Shown: piece by piece, positions 26,792 to 35,720 of the stretch | Numbering within the stretch: the stretch's first letter is position 1 | How the letters are laid out: every line of letters starts with the position of its first letter | Origin: CAYMPH01 sp964529415 | GTDB lineage: Bacteria; Spirochaetota; UBA4802; UBA5550 | Length of the DNA: 64,000 bases | Assembly (NCBI GenBank): GCA_964529415.1 | Contig: CAZGWD010000018.1 | Span: 11,344-75,343 of the forward strand | Direction of reading: 5' to 3' | The notes under the pieces: generated by a model | Databases searched by the model: none | What the model was told of the DNA's origin: nothing | What the model saw: only the letters and a program-made list of their open reading frames with translations | Made by a program: the position numbers and the translations under genes

Positions 26792-27886
26792 TCAGCGTCC
26801 CATGCTTATGCCGATAGCTTCAGCGCATTGAATAAGCTGTGAATTTTCCGGAACAGTACGAACCTTGCCTGCAAGATCAGCAAGAGGCACGAGAACAATG
26901 TCCGGCATATTTAAGGCCACCATTGTGCTGAATTTTCCCTCTGCAGCTGCTTTAACAGCATAACTTCCGAGTCTTGTTCCGAGAACGCGGTCAAAAGCGC
27001 ACGGCGATCCTCCGCGCTGAATGTGTCCGAGAACAGTGCAGCGAACCTCAAGATCTATCCGTTTTTTAATCTCCTCGGCAAGGTAAGAGCCTACGCCTCC
27101 AAGCTGCGGAACGCCCTGAAGGCGTGTTGATGCTGTGGCGAGAGTTTTTACTTCACCGCCTTCCTCTTTTGCTCCTTCAGCAACCATTATTATGCTGTAG
27201 GGGCTTCCGCCTTTAGCGCGTAATTGTATTTTTTCTACAATACGGTCAATATTAAAAGGGATCTCAGGTATGATGATGATATGAGCTCCTCCGGAAATTC
27301 CGGACTCAAGAGCTATCCAGCCGGCTGTACGTCCCATTACTTCCAGAATCATTACTCTCTGATGGCTTCTTCCTGTGGTGTGAAGGCGGTCAAGAGCGTC
27401 GCATGCCACTTCTACTGCAGTCTGAAAACCGAAAGTGTAATCGGTTTTATCAAGATCATTGTCAATGGTTTTCGGAATGCCAATAATATTTGCGCCTTTT
27501 TTTACAAATTTATATCCTATCTCCAGAGTGCCTTCGCCTCCTACTACGAAGAGGCAGTCCAGTTTAAGTTTTCTGTATGTATCCATAGCCCTGTCGGAAT
27601 AATCACTTACGCTGATGGAACCGTCCGGCTGAAGTTCCCTGTATTCGAAAGGATTTCCCTTGTTGGTTGTGCCCAGTATTGTTCCTCCCTGGGTCAGTAT
27701 GTCTTTCGTGGACCTGATAGTAAGCTCCTGAGTATGGCCGTTTATCAGGCCTTCGAATCCTCCTTCTATGCCTATGACTTCAGAACTGTATCCTATAACA
27801 GCAGCACGCGTAACGCCTCTTATGACTGCATTGAGCCCTGAACAGTCTCCGCCGCCTGTAAGTATGCCGATTCTTTTTAATGCCAT
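26792..27886 (-). CDS. pfkA: 6-phosphofructokinase (PfkA family, group III type)
   Basis: Glycolytic enzyme forming fructose 1,6-bisphosphate, 364 aa. Motifs: ILTGGGDCSGLNA (8-20), GGEGT (116-120), PKTIDNDLDKTDYTFG with the catalytic Asp pair, EVMGRTAGWIA and VLGHIQRGGSP. The residue equal to E. coli Gly104 is Gly (G119), which favours ATP over pyrophosphate, while the residue equal to position 124 is Lys (K139), as in group III and PPi enzymes. ATP is the likelier donor but pyrophosphate is not excluded. GGAGG precedes the ATG. Cytoplasmic. Confidence 0.93.
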   Translation of the reverse strand: MALKRIGILTGGGDCSGLNAVIRGVTRAAVIGYSSEVIGIEGGFEGLINGHTQELTIRSTKDILTQGGTILGTTNKGNPFEYRELQPDGSISVSDYSDRAMDTYRKLKLDCLFVVGGEGTLEIGYKFVKKGANIIGIPKTIDNDLDKTDYTFGFQTAVEVACDALDRLHTTGRSHQRVMILEVMGRTAGWIALESGISGGAHIIIIPEIPFNIDRIVEKIQLRAKGGSPYSIIMVAEGAKEEGGEVKTLATASTRLQGVPQLGGVGSYLAEEIKKRIDLEVRCTVLGHIQRGGSPCAFDRVLGTRLGSYAVKAAAEGKFSTMVALNMPDIVLVPLADLAGKVRTVPENSQLIQCAEAIGISMGR

Positions 27887-27990
27887 AAAAATCCTCCATG
27901 AATCATAGTTCAGATCTTTTAAAAACTTTTCGAAAGTATGTTCTATCTCTGGCTATACTTTTGAAAAAAGTAAAGCAGGATATTTATACT

Positions 27991-28158
27991 TTATTCAAAT
28001 TTTTTCAGAAGGGTTCCTATTTTAATAAGCTGATCATTCAGGAAAACCTTGAAATCATTGGTCCTGTAGTGATGAATTTCTACAGGAATTTCAGCCTGAG
28101 CTTTCTTCAGCATATCCACGATAATATTTTTTTCTTCAATGCTTATTTCCAGCTGCAT
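27991..28158 (-). CDS. Small unknown protein, 55 aa
   Basis: ATG 28158 follows a very strong AGGAGGGCGCT site. The product starts MQLEISIEEKNIIVDMLKKA and ends LIKIGTLLKKFE; it is charged, likely alpha-beta-alpha, with EIPVEIHHYRTNDFKVFL in the middle. It lies 104 nt upstream of the phosphofructokinase gene on the same strand, so co-transcription is possible. The family is unknown; a frame on the opposite strand here is non-coding shadow. Confidence 0.7.
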   Translation of the reverse strand: MQLEISIEEKNIIVDMLKKAQAEIPVEIHHYRTNDFKVFLNDQLIKIGTLLKKFE

Positions 28159-28240
28159 AGCGCCCTCCTTATTATTATATTCTTTTGAATAAATTAATTA
28201 TAGTATCAGACACGGAAGGAGTCAAAAAAATATTTTCCAG

Positions 28241-28279
28241 TTGACAAAAATCATAATAGGTAATATATTACCTATTATG
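28241..28279 (+). promoter_or_regulatory. Promoter with 28-bp perfect palindromic operator of the MarR gene
   Basis: TTGACA (28241-28246), 17 nt, TATATT (28264-28269) is a near-consensus promoter. A perfect 28-bp palindrome (half-site CATAATAGGTAATA) covers 28252-28279, overlapping the spacer, the -10, the expected start point near 28276 and the ATG at 28277-28279. This is the arrangement expected for autorepression by a MarR dimer, and it implies a leaderless mRNA. Confidence 0.85.
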
Positions 28280-28738
28280 AGAAATAAACCGGAATTCAAG
28301 CCTGAAATGGCAAAACTTTTTTTCGACTTTTTTATTTTAGAAAAGGCGCTCGCAAATATATTCGACAAATCATACAAAGAGCATAATATAACAACAAAGC
28401 AATGGCAGGTGCTTGTAATTGCTTTACATCTGAAAAAAGCTTCTATATCAAATATAGCCGGAATACTCAGCACTTCACACCAGAATATCAGGGTAATAGC
28501 CGGGAATCTTTCAAAAAACAATCTTGTGAGGCTTGAGCGCTCAGAGATCGACAGGCGGATAACTTTTGTTATACCAACTGACAAAGTTAATGAAATTAAT
28601 GAATTAAGAGGGGACAGGGACAATATCAATATGGCAATGCTGTTCGGGGAATTTAATCAGACCGAACTTGACTGTCTGTCTCAAATGCTCGACAGATTTA
28701 AAAATCAAATTGAAAAAGTAAAAGAAAAGATAATATAA
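28277..28738 (+). CDS. MarR-family transcriptional regulator
   Basis: Winged-helix regulator of 153 aa. The DNA-binding region runs TKQWQVLVIALHLKKASISN, then IAGILSTSHQNIRVIAGNLS (recognition helix) and LVRLERSEIDRRITFVIPT (wing with the family's DRR). ATG 28277 is chosen because the upstream in-frame TTG at 28241 is part of the -35 box; no Shine-Dalgarno sequence precedes 28277, consistent with a leaderless message. It is followed after 11 nt by the DUF6544-like gene, which it probably represses together with itself. Confidence 0.9.
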   Translation: MRNKPEFKPEMAKLFFDFFILEKALANIFDKSYKEHNITTKQWQVLVIALHLKKASISNIAGILSTSHQNIRVIAGNLSKNNLVRLERSEIDRRITFVIPTDKVNEINELRGDRDNINMAMLFGEFNQTELDCLSQMLDRFKNQIEKVKEKII

Positions 28739-28749
28739 GAGGAGGACAC

Positions 28750-29859
28750 ATGCTGAAAATATTTTTTTTACTGATAATTTCCGTTCACGGGCTGATTCAC
28801 CTTATGGGATTTGTCAAAGCCTACGGATTTGCCGAGATGGCGCAGCTGACACAGCCGATATCCAGATTCTCCGGAATTTTATGGCTTGCCTGCACAATTC
28901 TTTTTTTCGCAGCGCTTGCAATGTTTTTATTGGATATTGATTTCTGGTGGATACCCGCGCTTATTGCAGTTATCGTCTCTCAGATTTTAATAATTCAGTA
29001 CTGGGGTGATGCTAAGTTTGGAACAATTGCAAATATAATAATTCTGGTTCCTGTTTTAATTTCATTAATAAATATGTCTCCGGAAAGTTATAGAAATGTT
29101 TTTATTAAAGAATCCAAAATCGGCCTCGCACGTTACGCCGGACAGCCGCTGATTACAGAAAAAGACCTTGAACATCTTCCGAAACCGGTTCAGAAATATC
29201 TTAAATATGCGGGTGTTATCGGAAAACCTAAAGTGCAGAATTTGCGTGTTGAGTTTACAGGCAAAATGAAGCAGAATTTAAATAGCAGCTGGAATAATGT
29301 TTCGGTATTTCAGTATGAGTTTTTTGACAAACCGGCACGTCTGTTTTATATTGAAATGAAATTGTTCGGAATTCCAGTGGAAGGACTTCATGCTTATATC
29401 GGGCCCAAGGCTGTGATGAAAATAAAGGCAGCAAAACTTATACAGGTTGTCAATGCAGAAGGGCCTGATATGAATAAAGGCGAAACTGTTACACTGTTCA
29501 ATGATATGTGTCTGCTTGCTCCGGCAACCCTTATAGATAAAAATATTAAATGGGAAACAATTGATGATAAAACCGTTAAAGCCGTATTTGCCAACGCAGG
29601 AAATGTCATATCTGCCATATTGTATTTTAATGAAAAAGGAGAGCTTATAAATTTTATCTCCAAAGACAGGAGTATGTCTTATGATGGAAAGACATTTAAA
29701 TATTATCCCTGGAAGACGCCTGTATCGGATTACAGAATGAATAATGGCATTATGCTGCCTTCAGCAGGGGAGGCTGTGTGGGTAACAGAAACAGGGGATT
29801 TTTCATACGCGAAATTTATAATAAAAAATATTGAGTATAATGTTGACAAGTTTAAATAA
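28750..29859 (+). CDS. DUF6544/DUF6920-type membrane protein
   Basis: Protein of 369 aa with three to four N-terminal membrane helices (about 2-20, 43-62, 66-88, 94-111), then a soluble domain. The soluble part carries LPKPVQKYLKYAGVIGKP, ARLFYIEMKLFGIPVEGLHA, GETVTLFNDMCLLAPATLID and the C-terminal YPWKTPVSDYRMNNGIMLPS, the pattern of the DUF6544/6920 family. Biochemical function is unknown. GAGGAGG precedes the ATG. Same operon as the MarR regulator. Confidence 0.85.
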   Translation: MLKIFFLLIISVHGLIHLMGFVKAYGFAEMAQLTQPISRFSGILWLACTILFFAALAMFLLDIDFWWIPALIAVIVSQILIIQYWGDAKFGTIANIIILVPVLISLINMSPESYRNVFIKESKIGLARYAGQPLITEKDLEHLPKPVQKYLKYAGVIGKPKVQNLRVEFTGKMKQNLNSSWNNVSVFQYEFFDKPARLFYIEMKLFGIPVEGLHAYIGPKAVMKIKAAKLIQVVNAEGPDMNKGETVTLFNDMCLLAPATLIDKNIKWETIDDKTVKAVFANAGNVISAILYFNEKGELINFISKDRSMSYDGKTFKYYPWKTPVSDYRMNNGIMLPSAGEAVWVTETGDFSYAKFIIKNIEYNVDKFK

Positions 29860-29945
29860 GGAAATTATTCTAATTTTAAAAATTGTACTATTTTCGTTTT
29901 AATATAATTATATAAATCAAATTTTTTAATGAAGCGAGGATGCCC

Positions 29946-30167
29946 ATGAGAATCAAAACATCATTATCAGGATTGTCTGTAATAATTTCTTTAACACTCA
30001 TCTGTTTTATCGGATCAACAGATCTGCAGGCAGGTCAAAAAAGCAGGGAGAACAGGGAGCGCCAGAACAAGTACGAGTCAAGGGCGCGTGAAAAAACATC
30101 GGAAAAAAGAGACAAGGAAAGAAAGGAAAACTTTAAAAAGTCTCAAAACGGAAAAGCTGCCAAGTAA
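29946..30167 (+). CDS. Small exported highly charged protein, 73 aa
   Basis: A signal peptide (hydrophobic core near residues 9-25, likely cleavage after LQAG) precedes a mature tail of about 43 residues almost entirely Arg, Lys, Glu, Asn and Ser, probably disordered. ATG 29946 is preferred since AGCGAGGA lies 5 nt upstream; the ATG at 29940 would overlap that site. Function unknown. Confidence 0.55.
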   Translation: MRIKTSLSGLSVIISLTLICFIGSTDLQAGQKSRENRERQNKYESRAREKTSEKRDKERKENFKKSQNGKAAK

Positions 30168-30202
30168 ATTAAAAAATTCAGAAGGAAGCAAAGGTACTTT
30201 AA

Positions 30203-30988
30203 TTGGATAAAACAGCACTCATAACCGGGGCAACAAGCGGAATCGGCAGAGCATTCGCAGAACGCTACGCATCTATGGGATACAATCTCATAATTACCGG
30301 CAGAAGAAAGAGTGTTATTGAAAAAGCAGCGGAAGAAATTTCAAACAGGACAGGTGTTAAAGTTAATGTAATCCTTGCTGAACTTTCAGATGAAGCTGGT
30401 ATCCGGAAGGTATTAAAATCAATCGATAAAGCCGGCAGAATTGACGTTCTGATAAACAATGCCGGCTTCGGTTTGAATAATTTATTTTACGATGAAACTA
30501 TAGAAAATCATCTGAGGATGATCAGGGTGCATATTGATGCAGCTGTCAGGTTGACGCATAGAGTGCTGCCGGGCATGGTCAAATCCTGCAGCGGCATCAT
30601 CATCAATGTATCATCATTGGGATCGTTCCTGCCGACACCATTCAATTCAATATATGGCGGGACAAAAGCATTCCTGAATATTTTCAGCGGATCGCTTCAT
30701 GTTGAGCTCCGCAGTAAAGGGATAAAATTCCAGAGCCTGTGTCCCGGGTTTACAAGCACTGATTTTCATATGCAGATGGGCGTGGAGGAAGATATTAAAA
30801 AAGACGTGAAGCACTGGATGAAGCCTGAAGATGTTGTCAGCTGTTCGATTAAGGCTTTATCAAAAGGAAAGATTGTGTGCATACCAGGATTCGGAAACAA
30901 CGCTCTGCGCTTATTGCCGCTTATAATGCCTGATCGGCTCTACTATCGGGTGATAAATCATATTTATAAAAAGTTTTTAATTGACTGA
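30203..30988 (+). CDS. Short-chain dehydrogenase/reductase
   Basis: Classical SDR of 261 aa, NAD(P)-dependent. Cofactor motif TGATSGIG (8-15) with ITGRR after strand 2 favouring NADPH; NNAG at 85-88; catalytic Ser137/138, Tyr151 and Lys155 in NVSSLGSF..IYGGTKAF. The C-terminal region PLIMPDRLYYRVINHIYKKF is hydrophobic and basic, as in SDRs that reduce acyl or lipid substrates (DltE/YqjQ-like). It starts at TTG 30203, with AAGG 10 nt upstream. The acyltransferase downstream makes a lipid role plausible, by inference. Confidence 0.9.
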   Translation: MDKTALITGATSGIGRAFAERYASMGYNLIITGRRKSVIEKAAEEISNRTGVKVNVILAELSDEAGIRKVLKSIDKAGRIDVLINNAGFGLNNLFYDETIENHLRMIRVHIDAAVRLTHRVLPGMVKSCSGIIINVSSLGSFLPTPFNSIYGGTKAFLNIFSGSLHVELRSKGIKFQSLCPGFTSTDFHMQMGVEEDIKKDVKHWMKPEDVVSCSIKALSKGKIVCIPGFGNNALRLLPLIMPDRLYYRVINHIYKKFLID

Positions 30989-31185
30989 GAAAATATTTTT
31001 CCGTGAAAAGAGTTCTAATTTATATAAGAGAACTTTTTAATATCTTATATCTTGCGTAATAAGCTGATTATTCATTGACTTATTTTATACATTCAGTAAT
31101 TTACTCCTTAATATCTGTAAAAGCAGGGCCTTTATTTACCCTCACAGCTGAAAAAAATCAAGCTATTTATAACAGAGAGGTTCTC

Positions 31186-32079
31186 ATGTTGTATTTTCTG
31201 CCGGGCATTGTTAAAGCAATTACAGCCCTAATATTATTTACTATTAATACTTTATTCTGGACCAGCCTGTTGTTTATAGTTTCGGGTTTCCGTATTTTAA
31301 TACCTTTAAAATTCTGGTATAGACTCACAACTGTAATTTCAACTTTTATTGCAGACAGCTGGATAACTTTCAATAACCTGGGTATAAAGTTACTATATAA
31401 AATTGACTGGGATCTGGAATTTACAGGTGATCTGAAAATGAATGACTGGTATCTTGTTTTGTCAAATCATCAGACATGGGTAGACATTATTGTGCTGCAG
31501 AAAGTTCTGATTTTTAAAATACCTTTTCTGAAATTTTTTTTAAAGAAGGAACTTATATGGGTTCCTCTTCTCGGGCCTGCATGGTGGAGTCTTGAATTCC
31601 CGTTTATGAAACGTTACTCTAAAGAATTTCTGAAAAAAAATCCTCATCTGAAGGGCAAGGATATTGAATCCACCAGAAAGGCGTGCGAAAAATATAAAAC
31701 CATGCCTGTATCAGTAATGAACTTTATGGAAGGAACCAGGTTCTCTGAGGAAAAGCATGAAAAGCAGCAGTCGCCGTATAAAAATCTTTTAAAACCGAAA
31801 GCAGGCGGAATCTCACTTGTTATGAACAGCATGGGGGATATGCTGAAAAAAATTGCAGATGTAACGATATATTATCCGGAAGGGCCGAAGACATTCTGGG
31901 AATTCCTCAACGGCAAAACAACCAGGATTGTAGTTAAGGTGGATATAATTCCGATAAGTGATGAAATTCGCGGTGACTATGTAAATGATCCTGCGTTTAG
32001 TGTAAAATTTCAGAACTGGCTGAATGATTTCTGGGCGAAGAAGGATAAAAAGCTAACAGATTTAAAAAAATCTAAATAG
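31186..32079 (+). CDS. Lysophospholipid acyltransferase family protein, second copy
   Basis: Paralogue of the acyltransferase at 17803, 297 aa. Motif I NHQTWVD, motif III FMEGTRFS, and the shared WVPLLGPAWWSLEFPFMKRY; an N-terminal hydrophobic segment (about 1-45) anchors it. ATG 31186 is preceded by AGAGAGG and gives the length of its paralogue; the TTG at 31075 adds 37 residues with no ribosome-binding site. Likely acylates lysophospholipids at the inner membrane. Confidence 0.88.
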   Translation: MLYFLPGIVKAITALILFTINTLFWTSLLFIVSGFRILIPLKFWYRLTTVISTFIADSWITFNNLGIKLLYKIDWDLEFTGDLKMNDWYLVLSNHQTWVDIIVLQKVLIFKIPFLKFFLKKELIWVPLLGPAWWSLEFPFMKRYSKEFLKKNPHLKGKDIESTRKACEKYKTMPVSVMNFMEGTRFSEEKHEKQQSPYKNLLKPKAGGISLVMNSMGDMLKKIADVTIYYPEGPKTFWEFLNGKTTRIVVKVDIIPISDEIRGDYVNDPAFSVKFQNWLNDFWAKKDKKLTDLKKSK

Positions 32080-32105
32080 TTCATCCTGCGCGGATTGTGT
32101 CCCTT

Positions 32106-32864
32106 CTATTTCTTTTCTGAAATTTTAACGAATTCACCAAACATCCATGCGCCTTCGGATGTTCCTGCCTGAATGTAATACCAGTAATTTTCCCAATTCT
32201 GAACTTTTTCTTTTTTTATTGTACGCGCAATAATTATTAAATCAGTTTTTTCAGGAACAAACTGTGTCCCCGGATCTCCATATAATTCTTTCTGATAAGT
32301 TATAGCCTGAGCATTTGTTGAAGGGGCTTTTCTGATTTTTACATTTGCTGTTGTTATGCCCTTGAGTTTTCCCATGATGACAACCGGTATATTATCGATA
32401 ATACGTTTTTCTCCGGCTTTTACCTGTGAGTCTAAAACAGGAAATTCAATTTTATCTGTGTTTTCTACGATAACATTTTTATATTTATCCGATCTGCATA
32501 CAAGGTAAGTTGAATACTCAAGCGACTTATCGTTTTTTTCAAGATAGCATGCGGCTTCACCCATTGTTCTGCTGCAGTCTTTTTTATTGCCGTTTTCGCT
32601 ATCAAGGCATTTATCCGGATGGAGAAGGGCTTTACCGTCTTTTATTTCATATAACCCTTCATTGTACCAGTAGTTGTCTCCTTCAATTCCGAATCCTATG
32701 CGATACCTGCTGCTTTTAAAAAATTTTAATTCAGAACTGCATATGAGGCAATTATATTTAAACTCACGGTTTATCAAATAATCATTAGATGAAATTTTTA
32801 TTATTTCAGAGCCGGCAATACTGATAGAAATAAAAAACAGGGAAAAGAAAAATATTTTTTTCAT
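32106..32864 (-). CDS. Exported protein with C-terminal SH3-like domain
   Basis: A signal peptide (cleavage near SIAG, residue 18) leads a 252-aa protein. Residues 20-140 contain six or more Cys (CLICSS, DKCLDS, KDCSRT, AACYLE, LVCRS), probably disulfide-bonded. The C-terminus has a bacterial SH3-like domain: TTANVKIRKAPSTNAQ, NWENYWYYIQAG and GAWMFGEFVKI. Such domains are common in spirochaete envelope proteins and bind peptidoglycan or protein partners. GAGG precedes the ATG. Confidence 0.72.
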   Translation of the reverse strand: MKKIFFFSLFFISISIAGSEIIKISSNDYLINREFKYNCLICSSELKFFKSSRYRIGFGIEGDNYWYNEGLYEIKDGKALLHPDKCLDSENGNKKDCSRTMGEAACYLEKNDKSLEYSTYLVCRSDKYKNVIVENTDKIEFPVLDSQVKAGEKRIIDNIPVVIMGKLKGITTANVKIRKAPSTNAQAITYQKELYGDPGTQFVPEKTDLIIIARTIKKEKVQNWENYWYYIQAGTSEGAWMFGEFVKISEKK

Positions 32865-32890
32865 ATGATAAGCCTCATTATTGAAGTTTG

Positions 32891-33676
32891 TTATATATGT
32901 AATTCACCCTGCATATATAATTTAGCTTTGCCGGATATTTCAATCCGTTCGCCAAGATTTTTACAGGTAAGAAAGCCTTTTCTTTCCGATAACTGAATAG
33001 CTGTAAATTCGTTTTTGTTTAAAGCTTTGCTCCAGTAGTTGGTCAGGGTTGTATGTGCAGAGCCTGTAACAGGATCTTCGTTTACTCCTGACTGGGGTGC
33101 AAAAAATCTTGAAACAAAATCGGAATTTTTACCTTTGGCGGATATTATAATTCCGCGGGCCTTTATTTTGGCAATATTGAATAAATCGAATTTAATATTT
33201 TCTATTTCATCTTCATTTCTGAATATTAATAAATAATCAGAAATTCCTTTGTAAATCTCAGCCGGAACAATGTTGAAACATGCCTGCAGCTCCCTGGATA
33301 ATTCAGATTTTTTTAATTTATCTGAAGGGAAATTCATTGTTAGCATGTCATTTGATCTTTTAACGCTCAATATCCCGCTCCGTGATTCATAATTTATAGT
33401 ATCAGAAGAATAATTTTCATGAAAGAACTGAACATATGCTGAAGCAAGAGTGGCATGTCCGCATAAATCAACTTCAACTGATGGCGTAAACCAGCGGATG
33501 TTATATTTATCATTCTGCCTGATATAAAACGCGGTTTCAGAAAGATTATTTTCATTTGCAATATTCTGCAATAGGGCATCATCAAGCCATTCATTTCCAA
33601 GAGGGCACACAGCAGCAGGGTTGCCCGAGAACACCTTGTCGGTAAATGCGTCTACCTGGTATAATTTTATTTTCAT
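32891..33676 (-). CDS. PhzF-family isomerase
   Basis: PhzF/DapF-like fold, 261 aa. Diagnostic segments are YQVDAFTDKVFSGNPAAVCP, the catalytic Glu at 47 in NNLSETAF, VDLCGHATLASAYV and GVNEDPVTGSAHTTL. Members isomerise small acids by moving a proton with one Glu; outside phenazine clusters the substrate is unknown, and no phenazine genes are here. AAGGACTTC precedes the ATG. Confidence 0.92.
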   Translation of the reverse strand: MKIKLYQVDAFTDKVFSGNPAAVCPLGNEWLDDALLQNIANENNLSETAFYIRQNDKYNIRWFTPSVEVDLCGHATLASAYVQFFHENYSSDTINYESRSGILSVKRSNDMLTMNFPSDKLKKSELSRELQACFNIVPAEIYKGISDYLLIFRNEDEIENIKFDLFNIAKIKARGIIISAKGKNSDFVSRFFAPQSGVNEDPVTGSAHTTLTNYWSKALNKNEFTAIQLSERKGFLTCKNLGERIEISGKAKLYMQGELHI

Positions 33677-33720
33677 AGTTGAAGTCCTTTAAGTGACAGG
33701 CATGCTTTAATTTTTATTTA

Positions 33721-34170
33721 TCAATTATAAGCCTGTTTTAATAGTTCAATATCAAGCTTATTCATTTTAAGCATGGCCTCCATGACGTTCCCTGATTTTT
33801 GAGGATCAGGATCACCCAGTAAATCCCCCAGTATCGCAGGTACAATCTGCCAGGATAAACCGAATTTATCTTTTAACCAACCGCATTTTCCTTCTTCACC
33901 TCCGCCGGCAGTTAATGTCTTCCAATAGTAGTCTACTTCCTCCTGGTTATCGCATGAAACAAATAATGATATTGCTTCTGTGAATTTAAAAAGAGGGCCG
34001 CCATTCAATGCCATGAAGTTTTGCCCTTCAAGTTCAAAAGTTGAAACCATGGGGTTTAGCTGAACGATTTTTGAATTTTTAAAAGTGGATGTATAAAATT
34101 TAACTGCATCATCCATATTATTATCGAACCAGAGGAAGGGTGTTATTTTATGTGAATTTACTGCTGCCAT
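33721..34170 (-). CDS. PhnB-like VOC family protein
   Basis: Vicinal-oxygen-chelate fold protein of 149 aa in the PhnB/3-demethylubiquinone methyltransferase-like group. It begins HKITPFLWFDNNMDDAVKFY and contains FMALNGGPLFKFTEAISLFV, CDNQEEVDYYWKTL and DKFGLSWQIVP, the standard pattern. The biochemical role is not known for most members. Strong AGGAGG precedes the ATG. Confidence 0.9.
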   Translation of the reverse strand: MAAVNSHKITPFLWFDNNMDDAVKFYTSTFKNSKIVQLNPMVSTFELEGQNFMALNGGPLFKFTEAISLFVSCDNQEEVDYYWKTLTAGGGEEGKCGWLKDKFGLSWQIVPAILGDLLGDPDPQKSGNVMEAMLKMNKLDIELLKQAYN

Positions 34171-34448
34171 TATTCGCCTCCTGTATTTTTTAATTGTTCA
34201 ATCTCCGTATTATAAAAGCTAATAGAATTCAAAGAATGGGATTTCCCAGCAGGGAGCAAAACCTGCATTTTCAGGAATTACAGAAACTGTACTGAAATAA
34301 TCGTTAACAGATATTGTTTTTGTGTAAAGAAATTAATCTATAATATTTTCATGTTTTTTGATGCCGTAACATTCTGATAAATTGAATTAATGATACAATC
34401 ACACAGTATAAGTTTGTCGAAGTAAGGCAGAGGCATTTGTCAACTGAA

Positions 34449-35177
34449 TCAAATATTAAATTTCAAGATACTCTTTGTTCCATTATGATTTTCAATAGTA
34501 AATGTGCCTTTTAATTGTTTACTCAACATTTCGACAAGCATGAGACCAAATCCTTTTGATTTACTGATATTAAACCCTTCGGGTAGCCCTTTGCCGTTGT
34601 CCTGTATGATAAGTGTTACTTGATTGTTAATAGCTGACAGTGAAATATCTATCAAGCCGGGTTTACCGCCGTCAAATGCATATTTTAAAATATTCGTGAG
34701 TAGTTCATTGAGTATAATACCAAGTGGAAAAAGCTTTTTTGAAGAAAGATTTAACTCTTCAATCTTTTTTTCGATTGTAATTTTTAAATATTTTGAAAAC
34801 AGGGAATATACTGCGTCAATCAGGCTCTCTATGTAATTCTTGACAGATATATCTTTATAATCATCGTTGATTAGCAGCTTATCATAGAGAATCCGAATAC
34901 TGCTAACCCGTCCGATGGCATCCTGCAGAATTGCCTTATTCCGGGCCTCGCTTTTCCGCAGTACCTCTTCCGCCTCCTTGCGCTCGGTAATGTCATCATA
35001 CACTCCCAAAATGCCAAAAATATTTCCTTCGTTAATAAACAAAGGCAATTTTGTAGTATCAACCCAGATTCTTGTACCATCGGCATTATGCACTTGTTCA
35101 ATAATATGATACTTCGCTGAATTATTTGATATAACAAATCTGTCATCAGCACGATATGCATCTGAATCAGATTTCAT
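34449..35177 (-). pseudogene. PAS-histidine kinase remnant lacking the phosphoacceptor His
   Basis: The frame encodes the end of a PAS domain (AYRADDRFVI to GVYDDITERKEAEEVL), then jumps to the second helix of a HisKA_2 dimerisation domain (AIGRVSSIRILYDKLL) and an ATPase domain with N box NELLTNILKYAF, G1 IQDNGKGLP and G2 GFGLMLVEML. Relatives have about 35-40 residues with an HHRIKNN motif just before the RV.S...LYDKL helix; here they are missing, so there is no phosphorylatable His. The N-terminus is also cut: codons upstream of the ATG continue the PAS sequence (YDLPW) for about 30 residues to a TAA. Probably inactive or, less likely, an ATPase-only regulator. Confidence 0.8.
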
Positions 35178-35544
35178 CCAGGGTAAATCATAATCCGTTT
35201 GTACAGATTTTCTTCTTGCGTAATTAGCAATATTAATTAAAAATGAAAATTGAGATTAGAAGTGTATAAAAAAACTTATGCTTAAACAAGTCTGGCATTT
35301 CCAAACAGCTTCGTCAATCGTACTTTTCAGTTTTGAACTTGGGATGACAAGGAAAAAAAAACCAAAAATTATACTTGCTTTTTACTTCCATGAATATTCA
35401 ATATGCCTCCTGTATGGCAGGGTGATCTGCAAAACTTTTTGCTTTTTTTTAATTCGATGTTTCCTGGAAAAAAAATATAATATCAAGTTCAGGATTTTGT
35501 GCTTTTTATTTTTAAAGACTTGAAAAAATAGGAGGGAAAATATT

Positions 35545-35694
35545 ATGAAAAGATTTAAATTAGCTGCTCTTATCATTTTGATGTGCATCATATGTATCGG
35601 CTTTGTCAGATGTAATAATGCGGCGGCACCTGGTTCGGGTGGAGCTGCCGTAAATAATGAAATTATAACTATACCAAAAGGCGTTGCGCCTTAA
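35545..35694 (+). CDS. Small lipoprotein-like peptide, 49 aa
   Basis: ATG 35545 follows GGAGGGAAAATATT. The product starts MKRFKLAALIILMCIICIG and has Cys at residue 24 in FVRCNN, an unusual lipobox with Arg at -1, followed by a short Ala/Gly-rich tail ending TIPKGVAP. It lies 26 nt upstream of the secreted protein gene and is probably in its operon. Function unknown. Confidence 0.65.
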   Translation: MKRFKLAALIILMCIICIGFVRCNNAAAPGSGGAAVNNEIITIPKGVAP

Positions 35695-35720
35695 ATAAAA
35701 TTTTTTTGGGGAGATGATTT

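Noticed and set aside
27898..28188. A 96-codon frame on the + strand
   Set aside because: It overlaps the 55-aa minus-strand gene with a strong ribosome-binding site, has a low-complexity hydrophobic product, and has no site of its own.
28241..28276. Upstream TTG start for the MarR gene
   Set aside because: The TTG is the first three bases of the -35 box, so it would not be transcribed.
31075..31185. TTG start giving a longer acyltransferase
   Set aside because: No ribosome-binding site; ATG 31186 has AGAGAGG and gives a length like the paralogue.
35278..35523. An 81-codon + strand frame
   Set aside because: AT-rich, Phe/Lys-rich random composition, no ribosome-binding site.
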